DNA of 64,000 nucleotides, from assembly GCF_025340265.1 (NCBI RefSeq), contig NZ_CP022707.1:1116501-1180500 (forward strand), written 5' to 3'. The position numbers and the translations under genes are program-made. Numbering within the stretch: the stretch's first letter is position 1; each line of letters starts with the position of its first letter. Shown here piece by piece: positions 18,510 to 28,853 of this stretch. Origin of the DNA: Novosphingobium sp. 9 (lineage in GTDB: Bacteria; Pseudomonadota; Alphaproteobacteria; Sphingomonadales; Sphingomonadaceae). Below the pieces are notes generated by a model, which saw nothing but the letters and a program-made list of their open reading frames with translations, made no database searches and was not told the DNA's origin.

Positions 18510-19894
18510 CCGCTACCCCGCCGCACCTGTCGATCGTTTCTCCCGCAGACGCCGACAGCGCGGCGGGGTTCTCGTCGCGTGATCCCAATGCCTTTCCGGG
18601 GATAATGGCGGCGATCCCGCTGGGCTTGCAGCATGTCCTGGCGATGTTCGTCAGCAATATCACACCCGCGATCATCGTCGCGGCAGCGGCGGGCATCGGC
18701 TACGGCTCCCCTGACACATCGGCGATGGTCTATATGATCCAGATGGCGATGTTCTTCGCAGGCGTCGCCACGCTGCTCCAGACCGTGAGCTTCGGCCCGG
18801 TCGGCGCGCGGCTGCCGCTGGTGCAGGGGACGAGCTTTTCCTATGTGCCGATCATGGTGCCGCTGGTTGCCGGAAAGGGTCCCGGCGCGCTGGGCATGAT
18901 CGCCGCAGCGGCCTTCGTGGCGGGGCTGCTGCATGCGGTGCTCAGTCAGTTCGTCGGGCGCATCCGCTTTGCGCTGCCGCCGCTGGTGACGGGGCTGGTG
19001 GTGCTGATGATCGCGCTGTCGCTGATGAAGGTCGCGGTGCAATATGCAGCGGGCGGCGTGCCGCTGGAGGGCACACCGGCCTACGGTTCGGGCATCAGCT
19101 GGCTGATGGCGGGCTGCGTCGTTATCGTGACGATGGGCTTTGCGTTGTTCGCGCGCGGGGTATGGAGCAGCGCGGCGGTACTGTTCGGGCTGATCGCGGG
19201 CTATGTGCTCGCGCTCGCGCTGGGCCGGGTGGACTTTGCTGCCGTGCATCAGGCGGGCTGGTTCACCGTGCCCCAGCCGTTGCATTTCGGCTGGGCGTGG
19301 TCTTGGACGGCGGTGCTGGGCTTCTGCCTCACCGGCTTCGTCTCCTCGATCGAGACCATCGGCGATGTCGATGCGATCTGCGAAGGCAATGCCGGACGCC
19401 CCGCCAGCAAGCGCGAGTTGCAGGGCGCGGTTGCTGCCGACGGACTCGGCTCGGCGCTGGCCGCGCTGTTCGGGGGGATGCCCAACACCACCTTCAGCCA
19501 GAACGTCGGGCTGGTCGCGATCACGGGCGTGATGAGCCGCCATGTCGTGACCATCGGCGCGCTGTTCCTCGTCGCCTGCGGCCTCTTGCCCAAGGTCGGC
19601 GCGGCGATCGCGACGATCCCCATCGAAGTCTTGGGCGGCGGTGTGATCGTGATGTTCGGCATGGTCGCCTCGGCGGCGGTGGCGATGCTGGCGCAAGTTG
19701 CCTGGAGCCAGCGCAACATGCTGGTCTTCGGCATCTCGCTCTCGCTCGGCCTCGGGCTTCAGCTGGAGCCCACAGCGCTCCAGCACCTGCCCGAAACCGC
19801 GCGCATCCTGCTGACGTCCGGCATCCTCCCCGCCGCGACATTGGCGGTGGTGCTCAACCTGCTGCTACCACGCGAAAGAAAAGGGCAGGAATAG
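18506..19894 (+). CDS. NCS2-family nucleobase (xanthine/urate/uracil) permease
   Basis: The 462-residue inner-membrane protein has about 12 to 14 hydrophobic segments and family motifs PLGLQHVLAMFVSNITPA near residue 37, GARLPLVQGTSFSYVPIM near residue 99, and FSQNVGLVAITGVMSRHV near residue 330. NCS2 transporters carry purine or pyrimidine bases by proton or sodium symport. Overlap with the NUP gene and the neighbouring XDH operon favour xanthine or urate. The NVGLVAITGV motif is the part that tunes substrate choice in characterised members, but specificity cannot be settled from it alone. Confidence 0.9.
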   Translation: MTATPPHLSIVSPADADSAAGFSSRDPNAFPGIMAAIPLGLQHVLAMFVSNITPAIIVAAAAGIGYGSPDTSAMVYMIQMAMFFAGVATLLQTVSFGPVGARLPLVQGTSFSYVPIMVPLVAGKGPGALGMIAAAAFVAGLLHAVLSQFVGRIRFALPPLVTGLVVLMIALSLMKVAVQYAAGGVPLEGTPAYGSGISWLMAGCVVIVTMGFALFARGVWSSAAVLFGLIAGYVLALALGRVDFAAVHQAGWFTVPQPLHFGWAWSWTAVLGFCLTGFVSSIETIGDVDAICEGNAGRPASKRELQGAVAADGLGSALAALFGGMPNTTFSQNVGLVAITGVMSRHVVTIGALFLVACGLLPKVGAAIATIPIEVLGGGVIVMFGMVASAAVAMLAQVAWSQRNMLVFGISLSLGLGLQLEPTALQHLPETARILLTSGILPAATLAVVLNLLLPRERKGQE

Positions 19895-19997
19895 CGGAAA
19901 GGGCTTGGCAATTCGTTCGGGGATTGGTTGAACGCGCAAGCGTCTCGTTTCGTCGTGGCCCGTTGACGGGCCTCCCCCATACAAGGTCGTCCTCGTC

Positions 19998-22040
19998 ATG
20001 CCCTCGATTTTCCCGTCCCCGCGCTTTGGCCCCCGCCCCGGTCGTCATCTGGGCCTGCTGCTCGGCGCGGCCAGCCTCGTCGCTGTCGCCCAGCCGGTGC
20101 TGGCGCAAACTGCGCCCGCGCCCGCAGCTTCCAGCACGGCCTACGATCCGCGCTCGACCTTTGCGCCGTTCGACATGCACCAGTCGGTCAATGTCTATCG
20201 CGGCGCCGATGGCAAGCCGGGGCCGCAGTACTGGCAGAACCGTGCGGACTACGAGATACATGCCAAGCTCGATCCGGATGTGAAATCGCCTTCGCTGACC
20301 GGTGACGAGATCATCAGCTACACCAACAACAGCCCCGATGCGCTGGACGTGCTGTGGGTGCAGCTGGACCAGAACCTCTACAAGAAGGACAGCCGTGGCA
20401 ACTACGCCAACGGCGGCCCCGGCATCGGGCGTCATGCGGGCGGATCGACCGACGGCGCGGTGCTCGACAAGGTGGAGATCGAGGTCGACGGCAAGTTCGT
20501 GCCTGCGCAGTACCTGGTCAGCGATACCCGCCTGCAGATCACCATGCCGCAGGCGCTGGCGGCGAAGGGCGGCAAGACCCGCGTGCGCATCGCCTGGCAC
20601 TTCACCATCCCCGGCGAGTGGGGTGGGCGCATGGCCTGGGGCATGGCCAAGGATGGCCCGATCTACGATCTGGCGCAGTGGTATCCGCGCATGGCGGTCT
20701 ATGACGATGTGCGCGGCTGGGACCCGCTGCCCTATCTGGCGCAGGAGTTCTACCTCGAATACGGCAACTTCGACTATTACGTGACGGTGCCTTCGACGAT
20801 GCTGGTGGCAGGTTCGGGCGAACTGGTGAACCAGTCCGAAGTGCTCACCCCCACCGAACTGGCGCGGCTGGCCAAGGCCAAGGCCAGCGATGCCACGGTG
20901 ATGATCCGCTCGCCGCAGGAAATCCCTGCGAAACCGTCGCTGACCGGGGCGACGAAGACCTGGCACTATCGCATGGAGAACACCCGTGACGTGGCGTTCA
21001 GTGCCTCGTCGATCTTCGCCTGGGATGCCGCGCGCATCAACCTTGGCGGCGGCAAGACTTCGCTGGCGATGTCGTTCTATCCCAAGGAAAGCGCCGGGCA
21101 GCCTGCCTGGGGCCGCTCGACCGAGTACCTCAAGGACAGCCTCCAGAACTACGCCAAGCGCTGGGCGGCGTACCCGTGGCCCTGGGCGATCAACGTGGCG
21201 GGTCCGGCTTCGGGTATGGAATATCCCGGCATCCTGTTCGACGGGATCGAGGACAAGGGCAATGTCCTGTTCTTCATCACCGCGCACGAGATCGGGCATG
21301 AGCTGTTCCCGATGATGGTCGGCTTCGACGAGCGCCGCAACGCGTGGATGGACGAGGGCTTCAACACCTTCATCGACGTCTACGAATCCGACGATTTCAA
21401 CCACGGCGAATATGCGCCCAAGCGCGACGGTGAATATGCGCCGGGCGGCGGCAATCCGGTGGACGAGATCCAGAGCGTGCTGCTCGATCCCAACGCGCCA
21501 CCGATCCTGACCCGCGCGGATTCGATCATCGAGAAGTACCGCCACCCGGTGACGTACTTCAAGTCGGCGCTGGGCCTCGTGCTGTTGCGCGAGCAGATCC
21601 TCGGGCCCGATCGTTTCGATCCCGCGTTCCGCCGCTTCATTGCCGACTGGACGTTCAAGCACCCGCAGCCTGCCGACTTCTTCCGCTTCATGGAGAGCCA
21701 GACGGGTGAGGACCTGTCGTGGTGGTGGCGCGGCTGGTACGAGAACAACTGGTCGATGGACCTTGCGGTGGATGCCATCGCGCCGGTCGATGCCAAGGAC
21801 CCCTCGAAGGGCACGCGCGTCACCGTGGGCAGCCATGACAAGCTGATTATGCCTGCCACGCTGCGGGTGATGTTCTCGGACGGCACCCACACCGATTATC
21901 GCCTGCCCGCCGAAAGCTGGATCAGGAATACGCAGACCAGCGTCGTTGTGCCTGCGGGCAAGACTGTGACCGAAGCGGTGGTCGATCCCGACCACAAGAT
22001 CCCCGACAAGGACCGCTCGAACGACGACCGGAAGGTCTGA
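19998..22040 (+). CDS. M1-family zinc metallopeptidase, secreted
   Basis: The 680-residue protein has a signal peptide (GRHLGLLLGAASLVAVAQPVLAQ) and then a gluzincin catalytic domain. The zinc motif HEIGHELFP is near residue 433, and WMDEGFNTFIDVYES follows with the third ligand glutamate. This is the aminopeptidase N (M1) arrangement. The catalytic region is preceded by a beta-rich N-terminal domain (residues 60-300). MEYPGILFDGIE takes the place of the usual GAMEN region. It is a probable periplasmic aminopeptidase. It stands alone between the purine permease and an MFS gene, with a hairpin terminator after its stop. Confidence 0.9.
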   Translation: MPSIFPSPRFGPRPGRHLGLLLGAASLVAVAQPVLAQTAPAPAASSTAYDPRSTFAPFDMHQSVNVYRGADGKPGPQYWQNRADYEIHAKLDPDVKSPSLTGDEIISYTNNSPDALDVLWVQLDQNLYKKDSRGNYANGGPGIGRHAGGSTDGAVLDKVEIEVDGKFVPAQYLVSDTRLQITMPQALAAKGGKTRVRIAWHFTIPGEWGGRMAWGMAKDGPIYDLAQWYPRMAVYDDVRGWDPLPYLAQEFYLEYGNFDYYVTVPSTMLVAGSGELVNQSEVLTPTELARLAKAKASDATVMIRSPQEIPAKPSLTGATKTWHYRMENTRDVAFSASSIFAWDAARINLGGGKTSLAMSFYPKESAGQPAWGRSTEYLKDSLQNYAKRWAAYPWPWAINVAGPASGMEYPGILFDGIEDKGNVLFFITAHEIGHELFPMMVGFDERRNAWMDEGFNTFIDVYESDDFNHGEYAPKRDGEYAPGGGNPVDEIQSVLLDPNAPPILTRADSIIEKYRHPVTYFKSALGLVLLREQILGPDRFDPAFRRFIADWTFKHPQPADFFRFMESQTGEDLSWWWRGWYENNWSMDLAVDAIAPVDAKDPSKGTRVTVGSHDKLIMPATLRVMFSDGTHTDYRLPAESWIRNTQTSVVVPAGKTVTEAVVDPDHKIPDKDRSNDDRKV

Positions 22041-22063
22041 GGAAACAGGCCGGAAACATATCA

Positions 22064-22098
22064 GGTTCGGTGATCTTCGCGATCACCGAACCTTAATT
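22064..22098 (+). terminator. Hairpin terminator after M1 peptidase gene
   Basis: A perfect 12-bp stem (GGTTCGGTGATC / GATCACCGAACC) with loop TTCGC lies 24 bases after the stop. It is followed by TTAATT, a weak T-tract. Confidence 0.65.
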
Positions 22099-22183
22099 GC
22101 CTTGATGCGTTCACTCTCCCATCGTTAAACCCGCACCGGGGCTTTAAGGCCATGACAACGACCGGGCGCGAGAGGAGAGAAGC

Positions 22184-23563
22184 ATGTCGGTGGATTCATC
22201 CACATCCCCACCCTATCTGGCGGAGGTCTCGGCGCGGAACTCGTCCGCAACCGTTCCGGAGCCCGAACGGACCACGGCGCTGGCCGTCGTCGCATCCTGC
22301 TTCGGCTGGGGGCTGGACCTTTTCGACCTGTTCATCCTGCTGTTCGTCGCGCCCGCTGTCGGCCAGCACTTCTTCCCCTCGCACACGCCGATGCTGTCGC
22401 TGGCGGGTGCCTATGCCTCGTTCGCGGTGACGCTGCTGATGCGCCCGCTGGGTTCGGCCCTGTTCGGTTCGTACTCGGACCGTCTCGGGCGCAAGCGGGC
22501 GATGATCTTCGCGATCGCGGGCGTGGGTATCGCGACGGCCTCGTTCGGCATCCTGCCCACGGTCGAAACGATCGGCATATGGGCGACGGTGCTGTTCCTG
22601 CTGCTGCGACTGGTGCAGGGGATCTTCGTGGGCGGCGTGGTCGCCTCGACCCATGTGCTCGGCACCGAATCGGTGCCCGAGCGCTGGCGCGGCACCATGA
22701 GCGGCCTGATCGGCGGCGGTGGTGCGGCGATCGGCACGCTGCTCGCCTCGTTCGCCTACATGGCGATCTCGGCGCTGTTTCCCGATGAGGAGTTCACCCG
22801 CATCGGCTGGCGCTTCATGTTCTTCTGCGGGCTGATCACCTCGGCCATCGGCCTGGTCATGTTCCGCAAGCTGGCCGAATCGCCGCAGTTCCAGAAGGCG
22901 GCGGCCAAGCATGCGGAAGCCAAAAGTGCGGGCAGGGGCGAGGACACCGGCTCGCCCGTGCGTGCGCTCTTCGCCAGCCGCGATTACCGCAACCGCTTCT
23001 TCGTGAACCTCATGCTGTCGAGCGGCGCGGGTGCGGTCTATTACCTGACGGCGGGCTACTTGCCGACCTACCTCAAGCTGGTGAGCAAGGTTCCGGCGGC
23101 AGAGGCGTCCACGCTGATGCTGTTCGGCAGCGTGGCGGGTGCGGTCTCGTCGCTGTTGCTGGGCGAATGGAGCCAGCATATCGGGCGCAAGAAGGTGTTC
23201 CTGCTGACCGGCGTGCTCTGCCTTGTCGCCCTGCCGCTGCTGATCGTGACGATGGCGAGCGCGACCGGCTTCTCGCTGATCTGGCATGCGCTGGCGATCA
23301 GCTTCCTGGGATCTGCCGTGTTCGGCCCGCTGATGATCTTCCTCAACGAGCGTTTCCCGGTGGAACTGCGTGCAACCGGCACGGGGCTTTCGTGGAACAC
23401 CGGCTTTGCGGTCGGCGGCATCATGCCGACGTTCGTCTCGCTCGCTGCCGCCACGCCCGCCGCGATCCCGGAAGTGCTGGCGGGCTTCATCGGCGCTTTC
23501 GCGCTGCTCTATCTGCTGGGTGCGGTAATCGTGCCCGAAACGAAAGGGCGCCTGAAAGGCTGA
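22184..23563 (+). CDS. MFS transporter, metabolite:proton symporter type
   Basis: The 459-residue protein has about 12 transmembrane segments and the MFS loop motif GSYSDRLGRKRAMIF near residue 99, repeated in the second half as GEWSQHIGRKKVFLL. FGWGLDLFDLFILLFVAP at the N-terminus and RLVQGIFVGGVVASTHVLG resemble sialate/benzoate/dicarboxylate-type symporters. The substrate cannot be read from the sequence. It stands alone. The gap 22099-22183 holds no recognised site. An AGGAGAG immediately before the ATG is the ribosome-binding site, and a terminator follows. Confidence 0.88.
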   Translation: MSVDSSTSPPYLAEVSARNSSATVPEPERTTALAVVASCFGWGLDLFDLFILLFVAPAVGQHFFPSHTPMLSLAGAYASFAVTLLMRPLGSALFGSYSDRLGRKRAMIFAIAGVGIATASFGILPTVETIGIWATVLFLLLRLVQGIFVGGVVASTHVLGTESVPERWRGTMSGLIGGGGAAIGTLLASFAYMAISALFPDEEFTRIGWRFMFFCGLITSAIGLVMFRKLAESPQFQKAAAKHAEAKSAGRGEDTGSPVRALFASRDYRNRFFVNLMLSSGAGAVYYLTAGYLPTYLKLVSKVPAAEASTLMLFGSVAGAVSSLLLGEWSQHIGRKKVFLLTGVLCLVALPLLIVTMASATGFSLIWHALAISFLGSAVFGPLMIFLNERFPVELRATGTGLSWNTGFAVGGIMPTFVSLAAATPAAIPEVLAGFIGAFALLYLLGAVIVPETKGRLKG

Positions 23564-23592
23564 CGCCTGCCGGCACCTGTTTTGACGCTGAC

Positions 23593-23627
23593 AGCGCCCG
23601 TCGGATTTCGTGTCCGGCGGGCGCTTT
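23593..23627 (+). terminator. Rho-independent terminator after MFS gene
   Basis: A 13-bp stem (AGCGCCCGTCGGA / TCCGGCGGGCGCT, one G-T pair) with a 7-base loop is followed by TT and lies 30 bases after the stop. Confidence 0.7.
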
Positions 23628-23715
23628 CGCATCGGCGAGGCAAGGATCGGGCATCGTGTAGGGTGACTATGCGGTAACTTGCCGAAACTGCGTGCTATTG
23701 TGTACACTGCCCATC

Positions 23716-23970
23716 ATGGAGCAGGGCGGCTATCAGGGTGGAGAAACGCCGGGCGGCCGATGGGGCTGCACCATCGCCAGCATCGTCGGCGTGCCGCTGA
23801 TGGCGCTTTCGTTTCTTGTCGGCACGCTGGGGGACTGTATCCCCGAAGAGCCATGCCATAGGGGCAAAGTGTGGCCTCTGCTGTTCTTCTCTCTGTTGAT
23901 TGCTGGCCTTGCGGGACTGGGCTCCAGCGCGCTCATCAACTGGCTGGTGCGCCGCTCGCGCCGCGACTGA
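23716..23970 (+). CDS. Small two-helix membrane protein, unknown function
   Basis: This 84-residue protein is not recognised. It has a hydrophilic start (MEQGGYQGGETPGGRWG), a first hydrophobic helix (CTIASIVGVPLMALSFLVG), a short loop with cysteines and prolines (DCIPEEPCH), a second hydrophobic helix (LLFFSLLIAGLAGLGSSAL), and a basic tail (RRSRRD). An earlier in-frame TTG/ATG set at 23692 would add eight residues. ATG 23716 is preferred because it begins the hydrophilic head. The neighbours (an MFS gene upstream and a VOC protein 43 bases downstream) give no functional hint. Confidence 0.55.
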   Translation: MEQGGYQGGETPGGRWGCTIASIVGVPLMALSFLVGTLGDCIPEEPCHRGKVWPLLFFSLLIAGLAGLGSSALINWLVRRSRRD

Positions 23971-24013
23971 CACCCTGTGATGGAACAGGCAAAAACGGCC
24001 AGAGGAGATAGCC

Positions 24014-24400
24014 ATGCTTTCGCACGTAACGCTGGGCATATCCGATATGGACGCAGCGCGCCGGTTCTACGCTCCGCTGCTGGCCGCACTCGGGCTGGAG
24101 GTGAAGTTCGCCGATGCGCACTGGGCCGGGTGGAAATCGCCGCAGGCCGACCGCCCGTTGTTCGTCATTACCCGGCCCTTCGATGGGGACGCGGCCTGCG
24201 TCGGCAACGGCCAGATGATCGCGCTGCTGGCCGGAACGCGCGCCATGGTCGATGTCTGCCATCGCCTCGCGCTGGAGCACGGCGGCCGCGACGAGGGCGC
24301 GCCGGGGCTGCGGCCGCATTATCACGCGCACTACTATGGCGCCTATTTCCGCGATCCCGATGGCAACAAGCTGTGCGTGTGCTGCCACGAGCCCGAGTGA
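24014..24400 (+). CDS. VOC-family protein (glyoxalase/dioxygenase superfamily)
   Basis: This 128-residue protein has the vicinal-oxygen-chelate fold: MLSHVTLGISDMDAARRFYAPLLAALGL at the start and YYGAYFRDPDGNKLCVCCHEP at the end. The paired His and Glu metal positions are in the expected places. Many close relatives are cytoplasmic proteins of unknown substrate, so glyoxalase I activity should not be assumed. AGAGGAGATAG before the ATG is a good ribosome-binding site. Confidence 0.85.
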   Translation: MLSHVTLGISDMDAARRFYAPLLAALGLEVKFADAHWAGWKSPQADRPLFVITRPFDGDAACVGNGQMIALLAGTRAMVDVCHRLALEHGGRDEGAPGLRPHYHAHYYGAYFRDPDGNKLCVCCHEPE

Positions 24401-24410
24401 CCGGCCCGGC

Positions 24411-24438
24411 TAAACCTTCTTAACCTTCTTAACCTTCG
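24411..24438. repeat. Short tandem repeat, three copies of a 9-bp unit
   Basis: The unit (T)TAACCTTC repeats three times with one base change in the first copy. It sits between the VOC stop and feoA, just upstream of the inverted repeat described next. Confidence 0.7.
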
Positions 24439-24458
24439 TTCATCGCAGATTTCATTTT

Positions 24459-24476
24459 GTCGCAAGCTATTGCGAC
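24459..24476. promoter_or_regulatory. Inverted repeat before feoA, candidate Fur-type operator
   Basis: A perfect repeat GTCGCAA-GCTA-TTGCGAC lies 40 bases upstream of feoA. The core GCAA-N4-TTGC is like the outer part of Fur-family boxes (GCAAATnATTTGC). Iron control of feo operons is well established. The match itself is only partial. Confidence 0.5.
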
Positions 24477-24515
24477 CCAGTTGCAAACCTCCTTGCGATC
24501 TGGCAGCGGGGCGCA

Positions 24516-24751
24516 ATGACGCTCGATCTTCTGCCCGCCGGAAAAACGGCGCGAATCGTCGCTGTGAACTGGTCTGCTCTGGTGGACGAGGAAGCGCGGC
24601 GGCTGCGCGCGCTCGGGATCGAGGAGGGCGCGCGGGTTTCCGTCGCCCATCGCGGCATCCTGTTCGGGCGCGATCCCATCGCGCTGACCATCGGTCGCAT
24701 GAGTATCGCCCTGCGCCGTGCCCATGCCGTTGCCATGGAAGTGGAAGAACT

Positions 24752-24755
<4 letters not shown>
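24516..24755 (+). CDS. feoA: Ferrous iron transport protein A
   Basis: The 79-residue SH3-like protein works with FeoB in ferrous iron uptake. It shows the usual pattern of GKTARIVAVN, a central LRALGIEEGARVSVAHRG, and the ending DPIALTIGRMSIALRRAHA. It sits on the cytoplasmic side, where it is thought to regulate FeoB. The stop overlaps the feoB GTG start (GTGA), showing translational coupling. An inverted repeat 40 bases upstream may bind an iron regulator. Confidence 0.9.
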
Positions 24756-26599
<1,844 letters not shown>

Positions 26600-26653
26600 G
26601 GGTTCTGGGCTCGGACTTTAGGTAAGAACAAGCGTTCAAGAACAAGGCTTAGA

Positions 26654-26820
26654 GCAGGGGCCATCGCCCCTGCACCCCGTGACGTCTTCCGGCGTGGGCG
26701 TTGCGCTTGTGGCAGCCATCTCCGCGTATTCCCGCCGTCTGGACACGCGATACGATAGCCCCGCATGAGTCCTTGGCGTCGGGAGACGTTCAGGGGGTGC
26801 AGGGGGCTTTGCTCCCCTGC
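26654..26820. repeat. Palindromic repeat pair (BIME/REP-like) between feoB and ssb
   Basis: Two arms of about 45 bases face each other across some 75 bases. Each arm begins or ends in its own hairpin: GCAGGGGC-CATC-GCCCCTGC at 26654-26673, and GCAGGGG...CCCCTGC at 26799-26820. Arm A continues ACCCCGTGACGTCTTCC and arm B read in reverse continues ACCCCCTGAACGTCTCCC, so they are diverged inverted copies. No gene is seen in 26600-26939. Confidence 0.65.
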
Positions 26821-26939
26821 GTTTATTCCTTTCCAGCCCCTCACAGCGCCCCCGCTGTGGAACACGCTGTTTCCGCACTTTGCGATCCGCGCGCAGATTG
26901 GCTACCCCGTTCGCCACATTCCAAGGGATACCCGATTCT

Positions 26940-27545
26940 ATGGCAGGCAGCGTCAACAAGGTCATCATCGTCGGCAACCTCGGGGCCGACCCTGAGGTCA
27001 AGTCGTTCCAGAACGGCGGCAAGGTCTGCAACCTGCGCATCGCGACGTCGGAAAGCTGGAAGGACCGCAACACCGGTGAGCGTCAGGAGCGCACCGAGTG
27101 GCACTCCGTGGCGATCTTCTCGGAAGGTCTGGCGGGCGTGGCTGAGCGATTCCTGCGCAAGGGCTCGAAAGTCTACATCGAAGGCCAGCTGCGCACCCGC
27201 AAGTGGCAGGATCAGAACGGTCAGGATCGCTATTCGACCGAAGTGGTGCTGCAGGGCCCCGGCGCGGTGATGACGATGCTCGATGGCGCGCAAGGCGGCT
27301 CGGGCGGCGGTGGCGGCGGCTTCGGCGGCGGCTCGCGCTCGGGCGGTGGCGGTTCCGGCGGCGGCTGGGGCAACGACGGCGGTTCGTCGGGCGGTGGCTT
27401 CGGCGGCGGTGGCCGCTCGGGCGGCGGCATGGGCGGTGGTTCGCGCGGTGGCTCGTCCTCGGGCGGCGGTGACGAGTGGGGCCGCAGCGGCGGTTCCTCG
27501 GGCGGCGGCTTCGGCGACGATCTCGACGACGACATCCCGTTCTGA
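26940..27545 (+). CDS. ssb: Single-stranded DNA-binding protein
   Basis: The 201-residue protein has an OB-fold DNA-binding domain ([17 protein letters not shown] at the start, then [20 protein letters not shown] and [12 protein letters not shown]). A long Gly/Ser-rich disordered linker (residues about 118-190) follows, and the acidic tip DDDIPF recruits DNA metabolism partners. ATG 26940 gives the standard MAGSVNKV start; the in-frame extension from 26880 is not supported. The Gly-rich linker is long but normal for alphaproteobacteria. A strong terminator follows. Confidence 0.96.
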   Translation: MAGSVNKVIIVGNLGADPEVKSFQNGGKVCNLRIATSESWKDRNTGERQERTEWHSVAIFSEGLAGVAERFLRKGSKVYIEGQLRTRKWQDQNGQDRYSTEVVLQGPGAVMTMLDGAQGGSGGGGGGFGGGSRSGGGGSGGGWGNDGGSSGGGFGGGGRSGGGMGGGSRGGSSSGGGDEWGRSGGSSGGGFGDDLDDDIPF

Positions 27546-27570
27546 TCGACGCGCTGACGGTACGAAACAC

Positions 27571-27605
27571 GAAAAGGCTCTTCCCTCGGGAGGGGCCTTT
27601 TCGTT
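27571..27605 (+). terminator. Rho-independent terminator after ssb
   Basis: AAAAGGC and GCCTTTT form the outer stem, with CTTCCC and GGGAGG inside around a short loop. TCGTT follows. It is 25 bases after the ssb stop. Confidence 0.8.
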
Positions 27606-27707
27606 GGTGCAGAACAGAGGCGTCGCGAAGATTGTGCGCCGCGCAAGTCCGCTTGCGCGTGCTTGCCCTTTCTTCTTGCGCCCATTTGCCATACAGGCGC
27701 CTCTCCC

Positions 27708-28853
27708 ATGCCGATCACCCGTCTTTCAGACCTCGCCGATCCCGCCCTTTGCCCCTGCCTTGTCGTCAAGGTGGGCTCTGCGCTGCTGGTCGGCCCGGAA
27801 GGCGTGCGCGCCGCGTGGATCGATGCCCTGGTGGACGAGATTGCCGAGGCCCGCGCGCGCGGCCAGCAGGTGATCGTGGTGTCCTCGGGCGCGATCGCGC
27901 TGGGCGCGGCGACGCTGGGGCTGGAGAAGGGCGGGCGCGGCAGCCTTGCCGATGCGCAGGCGAGCGCGGCGGTCGGCCAGATCGCGCTGTCGGGCCTGTG
28001 GTCGGACCTGCTGGTCTCGCACGGGATCACGGCGGCGCAGATGCTGCTGACGCTGGAAGACCTTGAGGACCGCCGCCGTTACCTGAACGTCACCGCCACG
28101 CTTTCGCGCCTGCTCGATTGCGGCGCGGTGCCGGTGATCAACGAGAACGATTCGGTCGCGACGCAGGAAATCCGCTTCGGCGACAACGACCGGCTGGCCG
28201 CGCGCGTGGCGCAGGCCGCAGGCGCCAGCGCGGTGGTGCTGCTGTCCGATATCGACGGGCTCTATGATCGCCACCCCAAGGAGCCCGGCGCCCAGATGGT
28301 GCCGGTCGTCGCCGGGATGACCGATGCGGTGCGGGCGATGGCCAGCGCCGAATCGAGTTCGGGCATGGGCTCGGGCGGCATGATCTCGAAATTGCAGGCG
28401 GCCGAGATCGCCGAGCTGGCGGGCATCGCCATGGTGATCGGCTCGGGCCAGCACCAGCGCCCGCTGGCGCGGATCATCGGCTCTCATGAAACGCAGGACG
28501 GCATCGGCACGCTGTTCCGCCCGATGCGCCGCGCGGGCGCGCGCAAGGCGTGGCTGGGCGGTCGGCTGCGCCTGAAGGGTACGATCGTGGTCGATGCCGG
28601 GGCGGCAGAGGCGCTGGGTCGCGGTGCCAGCCTGCTGGCCAAGGGTGTGACCGGCGTTTCGGGCACGTTCGAGCGCGGCGATGCCGTGGCGATCGAGGCG
28701 CCGGACGGGCGCGTGCTCGCCCACGGCCTGAGTGAATACGACGCGCGCGAATGCGCGGAAATCCGGGGGCTCCATTCGAATGAGCAGGCCGGCGTGCTCG
28801 GCTATGCGCCGCGCTCGTCGGTCGTGCACCGGGACCAGATGGTGATGAAGTGA
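27708..28853 (+). CDS. proB: Glutamate 5-kinase
   Basis: The 381-residue enzyme phosphorylates glutamate at the first step of proline synthesis. The amino acid kinase domain shows LVVKVGSALLVG near residue 18, VIVVSSGAIALGA near residue 53, PVINENDSVATQEIRFGDNDRLAA near residue 143 and GMGSGGMISKLQAA near residue 220. A C-terminal PUA domain follows from about residue 280. ATG 27708 gives the conserved start. The stop overlaps the following epimerase GTG by four bases. No proA is next to it. Confidence 0.95.
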   Translation: MPITRLSDLADPALCPCLVVKVGSALLVGPEGVRAAWIDALVDEIAEARARGQQVIVVSSGAIALGAATLGLEKGGRGSLADAQASAAVGQIALSGLWSDLLVSHGITAAQMLLTLEDLEDRRRYLNVTATLSRLLDCGAVPVINENDSVATQEIRFGDNDRLAARVAQAAGASAVVLLSDIDGLYDRHPKEPGAQMVPVVAGMTDAVRAMASAESSSGMGSGGMISKLQAAEIAELAGIAMVIGSGQHQRPLARIIGSHETQDGIGTLFRPMRRAGARKAWLGGRLRLKGTIVVDAGAAEALGRGASLLAKGVTGVSGTFERGDAVAIEAPDGRVLAHGLSEYDARECAEIRGLHSNEQAGVLGYAPRSSVVHRDQMVMK

